The translations under genes were made by a program, and so were the position numbers. The notes under the pieces are model-generated. The model was not told the DNA's origin, ran no database searches, and was given only the letters and a program-made list of their open reading frames with translations. Positions 6,132-9,522 of a DNA stretch of 9,522 nucleotides are shown in pieces (the stretch's first letter is position 1; every line of letters starts with the position of its first letter). The DNA is from Actinomycetales bacterium. GTDB taxonomy: Bacteria; Actinomycetota; Actinomycetes; S36-B12. The stretch covers positions 1 through 9,522 of the forward strand of contig JAFIHP010000340.1 of NCBI GenBank assembly GCA_017849335.1. The letters are read 5' to 3'.

Positions 6132-7387
6132 CGACCCTGGCGGCCGCAGCAACGCTGCTGGCCGCCTGCTCCTCCTCCAGCAGCGGCGAGTCCGCGACCA
6201 CCGGCTCGGCGCCGGCGGCGACCTCGATCCCGGCGAACGCGGTCCAGCCGTCGCTGGTCGGCATGCACGTGGAGGGCGTCGCGGGCGGTGCGTGGCCCTC
6301 GGCGCCCTTCGGCGCGCTCCGCCTGTGGGACAACGGCACGGCGTGGTCGCAGATCGAGCTCGAGCCCGGGGTCTACAAGTGGGACAACCTCGAGGGCGCG
6401 CTGGAGAACGCGCAGTCCAAGGGCATGACCGACGTCCTGATGGTCCTGGGAACGACGCCCGAGTGGAACGCCACCAAGATGGGCAAGGACGACTACCCGC
6501 AGCCCGGGGCGGCGAGCGCGCCGAAGGACCTGAAGGCCTGGGACACCTGGGTCACCGAGGTGGCCACGCGGTACAAGGGCCGGATCACCTCGTACCAGAT
6601 CTGGAACGAGGCGAACCTCAAGAACTTCTGGAACGGCACGGCCGAGCAGATGGCCGAGCTGACCAAGCGCGCCTACGACATCATCAAGAAGATCGACCCG
6701 TCCGCCCTGGTCGTGTCGGCGTCGCCCTCGCTGCGGCTGACCGCCTCGTTCGACAAGTTCTTCCCGGCCTACCTGCAGGCCCTGAAGAAGCTGGACTGGC
6801 CGGTCGACGTCATCGCGGTCCACACCTACCCCAAGGCCGACGGCGACCCGGTCGACCGCGGCGAGCTCATCCAGAAGGCCCAGGCCGAGATGACGAAGGC
6901 CGGCGCCCCGGCGGACATGCCGCTGTGGGACACCGAGCTCAACTACGGCCTCGCGGGCCCGGGCGCTCTCCCGAAGCAGGAGATCACGGGCATCGACGCC
7001 GCCGGCTGGGTCGTGCGCACGTACATCGACGACCTGCGCTACGGCGTGGCGCGCTCCTACTGGTACATCTGGACGCAGAAGCCGTACGACCTCCTGGGGA
7101 TCCAGGCCTACCCGGGCTCGGACGCGGAGCAGGGCTTCTTCGCTCTCGAGAACTGGGTCATCGGCTCGGTCTTCTCGGGCTGCGAGACCGAGGGCGACGC
7201 GGTCGTGTGCTCGTTCGACCGGGACGGGCAGACTTCGGTCGTCGCCTGGGCGGACAAGGGCCAGGCCACCTACACCGCCCCCGAGGGCGCGCAGCTCGTC
7301 TGCGACCCGCTCGCCAACTGCACCGAGACCCAGCCCGGCGCGCAGATCAACCTGACCACGGTCCCGATCCGGATCTACCAGCAGTAG
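6101..7387 (+). CDS. Lipoprotein PslG-like (GH39-like) glycoside hydrolase, second of a tandem pair
   Basis: The product is 428 residues and parallels the preceding gene along its length. It begins with a lipoprotein signal (MVRNRRG, hydrophobic stretch, lipobox LAAC at 20-23), followed by a Ser/Thr/Ala-rich linker to about residue 45, so it should be lipid-anchored on the outer face of the membrane. The catalytic domain repeats the landmarks: GMHVEG (54-59), LRLWDNGTAW (73-82), LMVLGTTPEW (113-122), YQIWNEANL (165-173) with acid/base E170, IAVHTYP (238-244), and LWDTELNYG (275-283) with nucleophile E279. Cysteine pairs C361/C370 and C401/C407 match those of its neighbour. The start lies inside the end of the first gene, with GGAAG at 6087-6091 nine bases ahead, so expression is probably coupled. 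Polysaccharide trimming or release is inferred from the family and from the sugar transferase next door. Confidence 0.9.
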   Translation: MVRNRRGLVVATLAAAATLLAACSSSSSGESATTGSAPAATSIPANAVQPSLVGMHVEGVAGGAWPSAPFGALRLWDNGTAWSQIELEPGVYKWDNLEGALENAQSKGMTDVLMVLGTTPEWNATKMGKDDYPQPGAASAPKDLKAWDTWVTEVATRYKGRITSYQIWNEANLKNFWNGTAEQMAELTKRAYDIIKKIDPSALVVSASPSLRLTASFDKFFPAYLQALKKLDWPVDVIAVHTYPKADGDPVDRGELIQKAQAEMTKAGAPADMPLWDTELNYGLAGPGALPKQEITGIDAAGWVVRTYIDDLRYGVARSYWYIWTQKPYDLLGIQAYPGSDAEQGFFALENWVIGSVFSGCETEGDAVVCSFDRDGQTSVVAWADKGQATYTAPEGAQLVCDPLANCTETQPGAQINLTTVPIRIYQQ

Positions 7388-7397
7388 TCGACGGTCG

Positions 7398-7413
7398 GTA
7401 ACGATCCGGCAAC
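7398..7413 (+). promoter_or_regulatory. GTAAC-N6-GCAAC direct repeat, possible MtrA/GlnR-type operator
   Basis: GTAAC (7398-7402) and GCAAC (7409-7413) are separated by six bases, so the half-sites repeat every 11 bp, about one helical turn. The flanking bases also agree (CGGTAACG and CGGCAACG, seven of eight the same). OmpR-family regulators of actinobacteria such as MtrA and GlnR are known to bind direct repeats of this kind. It lies about 50 bp upstream of the candidate -10 of the sugar transferase, a position suited to activation. The second half-site is imperfect and this is one occurrence only. Confidence 0.35.
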
Positions 7414-7422
7414 GTCTGCCGG
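7406..7422 (+). terminator. Possible hairpin terminator after the hydrolase pair (weak)
   Basis: CCGGCA, a five-base loop and TGCCGG form a perfect 6-bp GC-rich stem 18 bases past the second hydrolase stop. No T-run follows, which is common in high-GC actinobacteria but also means termination is not certain. The stem shares bases with the GTAAC-type repeat, so one DNA segment could serve either role and the hairpin may be incidental. Confidence 0.3.
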
Positions 7423-7461
7423 GGGAGTCCTGCGGGTCCGGGCGTCGAGATGGGCCGCTGC

Positions 7462-7467
7462 TACCGT
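7462..7467 (+). promoter_or_regulatory. Candidate -10 element for the sugar transferase
   Basis: TACCGT fits TANNNT and would start the transcript near 7474, about 25 bases before the chosen GTG. It also makes the upstream GTG at 7466, which lies inside the hexamer, unlikely as the true start. No clear -35 is visible at the normal spacing, consistent with a promoter that needs an activator (inference). Confidence 0.4.
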
Positions 7468-7488
7468 GGTCGGGCTGCCCACGACGTC

Positions 7489-7493
7489 GGAGG
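7489..7493 (+). promoter_or_regulatory. Ribosome-binding site deciding the sugar transferase start
   Basis: GGAGG ends five bases before GTG 7499-7501. The alternative in-frame GTG at 7493 overlaps this site, and GTG 7466 has nothing comparable ahead of it. The start at 7499 is therefore preferred. Confidence 0.65.
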
Positions 7494-7498
7494 TGCCC

Positions 7499-9037
7499 GT
7501 GTCGCTCGAGGAGCGTGACGGCACGGATGCCGCCGGACAACCGCTGCCGGCCGTCCCCGACGACGTGCACCACACGATCCCGCTGCGGATGCCGGCGCGC
7601 ATCGGCTGGGCCGAGGCCCACTCGCATCGAGACCGGCCGCACCTGCGGCGCGATCCGCTGCGGGTGTACGCGATCCGCGCGGTCGCCCTCGACTTCGTCG
7701 CCGTCCTGATCGCCGGAATCGTCGGTTTCGTCCTGCGCTGGGTCATTCCCTTCTCCGTCGAGCTGAACGACCCCACCTACGTCTCCTTGGTCGTCGTGGT
7801 CGTCGTGTCGTGGATGGTCGTCCTCGTCCTGCGAGGCGCCTACGACACCCGCGTCCTCGGTGTCGGCTCGGAGGAGTTCAAGCGGGTCGTGTCCGCGACG
7901 GCCACGGTGTTCGGCGCCGTGGCTGTCGTCACGTTCGCGCTGAAGCTGGACCTGTCGCGCGGGTTCGTCCTCATCACGTTCGCCGTCGGCATCGTCCTGC
8001 TGCTGTCCGTCAGGTGGGGCCTGCGCGCGTGGCTGCGGCACGAGCGGCGCTACGGCCACTTCCTGCACCGGACGGTCGTGGTCGGCGCCGATCCGATGCG
8101 TAGCGAGATCGTCGACATGCTCGACCGTGACCCCGTCGCGGGGTTCACCGTCGTCGACGTGATCGACGAGCCGGCCGCCGACTCGACCGCGGGCGGCCTG
8201 GACTCCTGGCTGGACGAGGTCATGGCGCGGATCTCGCTGTCGGACGGCGACACGGTCGCCATCGCCGGCTCGCCCGCCCTCGGCCAGCAGGTGATCCAGC
8301 GCCTCGCGTGGCGGCTCGAGGGCCCGCGCGTCGACCTGCTCGTCGCGCCGGCCGTCGGCGACTTCGCCGGCCCCCGCGTGACCATGCGCATGGCGGCCGA
8401 CCTGCCGCTGCTGCACCTCGACGAGCCGCACCTCACCGGTCCGAAGCGGGCGATCAAGCGCACGCTCGACGTCGTGTTCGGCACCTTGCTGCTGATTCTG
8501 TTCCTGCCGTTCATGATCATCGCGGCGATCGGGGTGAAGCTGACCAGTCGCGGTCCGGTCCTCTACGTGCAGCAGCGGGTCGGTCGCGGCGGCCAGATCA
8601 TCCGGTTCCCGAAGTTCCGCTCGATGTACGTGGGCTCGGACAAGCTCCGCGCCGAGGTCATCGGCCGGCCGGACGACTCGATCACCGACCGCTACAAGCG
8701 CGACCCGCGGATCACCCCGTTCGGCCGCTTCCTGCGTCGCTGGAGCATCGACGAGATGCCGCAGGTGCTCAACGTCATCACCGGCTCGATGTCCCTCGTC
8801 GGGCCCCGGCCGGTCCTGGTGGAGGAGATGCCGCTGCTCGGCGACGTCGACCACCGTCGGCACCTGACCAAGCCCGGACTCACGGGTCTGTGGCAGGTGT
8901 CGGGTCGCAAGCAGGTCGACTGGGACGAGCGGATGCGCCTGGACCTCGACTACGTCGAGAACTGGTCGCCGGCCCTCGACCTCGTCATCGTCGCGAAGAC
9001 GATCAAGGCGATCCTCGTCGGCGACGGCGCGTACTAG
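7499..9037 (+). CDS. Polyprenyl-phosphate sugar-1-phosphate transferase (WbaP/ExoY-type priming glycosyltransferase)
   Basis: The product is 512 residues, full length for the large form. It should transfer a sugar-1-phosphate from a UDP-sugar to undecaprenyl phosphate at the cytoplasmic membrane, the first step of exopolysaccharide repeat-unit assembly. A basic soluble N-terminus precedes four predicted membrane segments (about 60-84, 95-112, 130-150 and 156-176). A Rossmann-like domain follows (about 190-305, starting TVVVGADP), then a fifth hydrophobic segment (about 322-345) opening the catalytic domain. That domain shows QQRVGRGGQIIRFPKFRSM (358-376), DPRITPFGRFLRRWSIDEMP (402-421), GSMSLVGPRPVL (429-440) and KPGLTGLWQVSGR (458-470), all family signatures. 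The sugar is not predictable: glucose, galactose and GlcNAc types look alike. A dehydrogenase starts 15 bp downstream. Confidence 0.95.
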   Translation: MSLEERDGTDAAGQPLPAVPDDVHHTIPLRMPARIGWAEAHSHRDRPHLRRDPLRVYAIRAVALDFVAVLIAGIVGFVLRWVIPFSVELNDPTYVSLVVVVVVSWMVVLVLRGAYDTRVLGVGSEEFKRVVSATATVFGAVAVVTFALKLDLSRGFVLITFAVGIVLLLSVRWGLRAWLRHERRYGHFLHRTVVVGADPMRSEIVDMLDRDPVAGFTVVDVIDEPAADSTAGGLDSWLDEVMARISLSDGDTVAIAGSPALGQQVIQRLAWRLEGPRVDLLVAPAVGDFAGPRVTMRMAADLPLLHLDEPHLTGPKRAIKRTLDVVFGTLLLILFLPFMIIAAIGVKLTSRGPVLYVQQRVGRGGQIIRFPKFRSMYVGSDKLRAEVIGRPDDSITDRYKRDPRITPFGRFLRRWSIDEMPQVLNVITGSMSLVGPRPVLVEEMPLLGDVDHRRHLTKPGLTGLWQVSGRKQVDWDERMRLDLDYVENWSPALDLVIVAKTIKAILVGDGAY

Positions 9038-9052
9038 CCCGAGAGGTTCGTC

Positions 9053-9522
9053 GTGCACAGCGTGGGTGACGCGCGCCGAGTTGCCGCCCGCCGGCTTCCG
9101 CGGATGGTGATGGACTTCCTCGAGGGCGGCGCTCTCGACGAGATCACCCTCCGGGCGAACCGCCAGGACCTCGACCAGCTGCGCCTGCAGCAGCGGGTGC
9201 TGAGGGACGTCTCCGACGTCGACGTCCGGGCCCGTCCGTTCGGCGTGCCGTTCGGTGCCCCGGTCGCGATCGCCCCCATGGGGCTGCTGACCCTCTTCCA
9301 GCCCGGGGCCGACATCGCGCTGGCGCGCGCTGCGCGCGCAGCGGGCACGGTGTTCGTGCACAGCGCGTGGTCCGGTACGCCCCTGGCCGACGTCGCCGCC
9401 GCAGCGCCCGGCAGCGTGTGGTCCCAGGTGGCCTTCTGGCCGGACGGGAGGCTGGATCTCCGTCTGACCCACCAGCGCGTCGGTCGCATAGATTCCGGAG
9501 GGACCCGAGCCGACGACGGCGA
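9053..9522 (+). CDS. FMN-dependent alpha-hydroxy-acid dehydrogenase/oxidase, N-terminal part (runs off window; sequence changes character near 9445)
   Basis: The frame is open to the window end, giving 156 residues of a family usually 350-400 long. These FMN flavoproteins oxidise L-lactate, glycolate or related 2-hydroxy acids. Typical features are MDFLEGGALDEITLRANR (20-37), where the glycine-rich turn and 'DE.TLR.N' are conserved, APVAIAPMGLLTLFQPGADIALARAARAAGT (69-99), the signature around the FMN phosphate, and VWSQVAFWPDG (122-132). The GTG at 9053 is supported by GAGAGG at 9041-9046, six bases ahead, and the gene begins 15 bp after the sugar transferase stop, so the two may be co-transcribed. 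From about residue 132 the sequence no longer matches the family, and the opposite strand there reads as a reductase start. The true coding region therefore probably ends near 9445. LldD-like, lactate monooxygenase-like and mycofactocin-associated MftD-like members cannot be told apart here. Confidence 0.8.
   Translation, partial: MHSVGDARRVAARRLPRMVMDFLEGGALDEITLRANRQDLDQLRLQQRVLRDVSDVDVRARPFGVPFGAPVAIAPMGLLTLFQPGADIALARAARAAGTVFVHSAWSGTPLADVAAAAPGSVWSQVAFWPDGRLDLRLTHQRVGRIDSGGTRADDG
9440..9520 (-). CDS. N-terminal fragment resembling a ferredoxin-NADP reductase (FprA-type), truncated at a junction
   Basis: Read on the minus strand, the last 80 bases give AVVGSGPSGIYATDALVGQ followed by TEIQPPVR. 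This is the first beta strand, GxGxxG dinucleotide-binding turn and following helix of FAD/NADPH enzymes such as actinobacterial FprA, where this segment sits within the first few residues. The start codon is beyond the window edge. Past about 9440 the frame continues as antisense of the dehydrogenase and loses all resemblance, so only about 27 residues are real. If the gene is genuine it is broken here; if the junction is an assembly error, it is the edge of a neighbouring gene brought in by mistake. The call rests on one motif. Confidence 0.5.

Noticed and set aside
7466..7498. Earlier GTG starts (7466 and 7493) for the sugar transferase
   Set aside because: GTG 7466 lies in the TACCGT -10 candidate, and GTG 7493 overlaps the GGAGG site. 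GTG 7499 has ideal spacing to that site.
5954..9472. A 1172-residue minus-strand open frame opposite the hydrolases and sugar transferase
   Set aside because: It shows low-complexity Arg/Asp/Gly/His composition and no domain, and the opposite strand encodes clear enzymes with catalytic motifs throughout.

Overview
The window is a compact, GC-rich stretch, with G or C at almost every third codon position, from what looks like a high-GC actinobacterium. Three things point there: the 'GG-AGG' and TANNNT-type signals, the apparently leaderless starts, and family-level resemblance of the products to Nocardioidaceae-type proteins (for example Aeromicrobium or Nocardioides; this genus-level guess is inference). 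Nearly every base is coding, the largest gene-free gap is about 130 bp, and no tRNA, rRNA, CRISPR array or insertion sequence is visible.

Layout. (1) The C-terminal end of an unrecognised plus-strand gene (2-205) converges on (2) a tight three-gene minus-strand unit: a GDP-L-fucose synthase (881-1822) followed by two small antibiotic-biosynthesis-monooxygenase (ABM) fold proteins (513-878 and 226-513). (3) Divergent from it is a plus-strand pair with no gap: an acetyl-CoA hydrolase/4-hydroxybutyrate CoA-transferase family protein (1895-3121) and an unusual Fpg/Nei DNA glycosylase (3122-4003). (4) Next comes a class I SAM methyltransferase (4044-4751). (5) The most distinctive part is an exopolysaccharide-type block: two paralogous PslG-like (GH39-like, clan GH-A) exported glycoside hydrolases in tandem (4884-6131 and 6101-7387, reading frames overlapping by 31 bp), then a full-length membrane-bound polyprenyl-phosphate sugar-1-phosphate transferase of the WbaP/ExoY type (7499-9037). 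(6) The start of an FMN-dependent alpha-hydroxy-acid dehydrogenase (from 9053) follows closely.

How the parts may work together. The sugar transferase would load the first sugar of a repeat unit on a lipid carrier at the inner membrane face. GDP-fucose synthase could supply an activated 6-deoxy sugar. The hydrolase pair carries the same catalytic glutamates, but one copy has a cleavable signal peptide (released or soluble) and the other a lipoprotein lipobox (membrane-anchored), so the same fold is placed at two outside locations. They may trim, release or remodel the polymer, as PslG does for Psl. This functional link is inference from gene order.

Two non-gene signals deserve attention: a GTAAC-N6-GCAAC direct repeat (MtrA/GlnR-like) upstream of the sugar transferase, and an abrupt junction near 9440-9450. 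At that junction the plus-strand dehydrogenase stops resembling its family, while the minus strand reads as the first beta-strand of a ferredoxin-NADP reductase (GSGPSG motif). This is either a chimeric contig end or a real rearrangement that fused two truncated genes.
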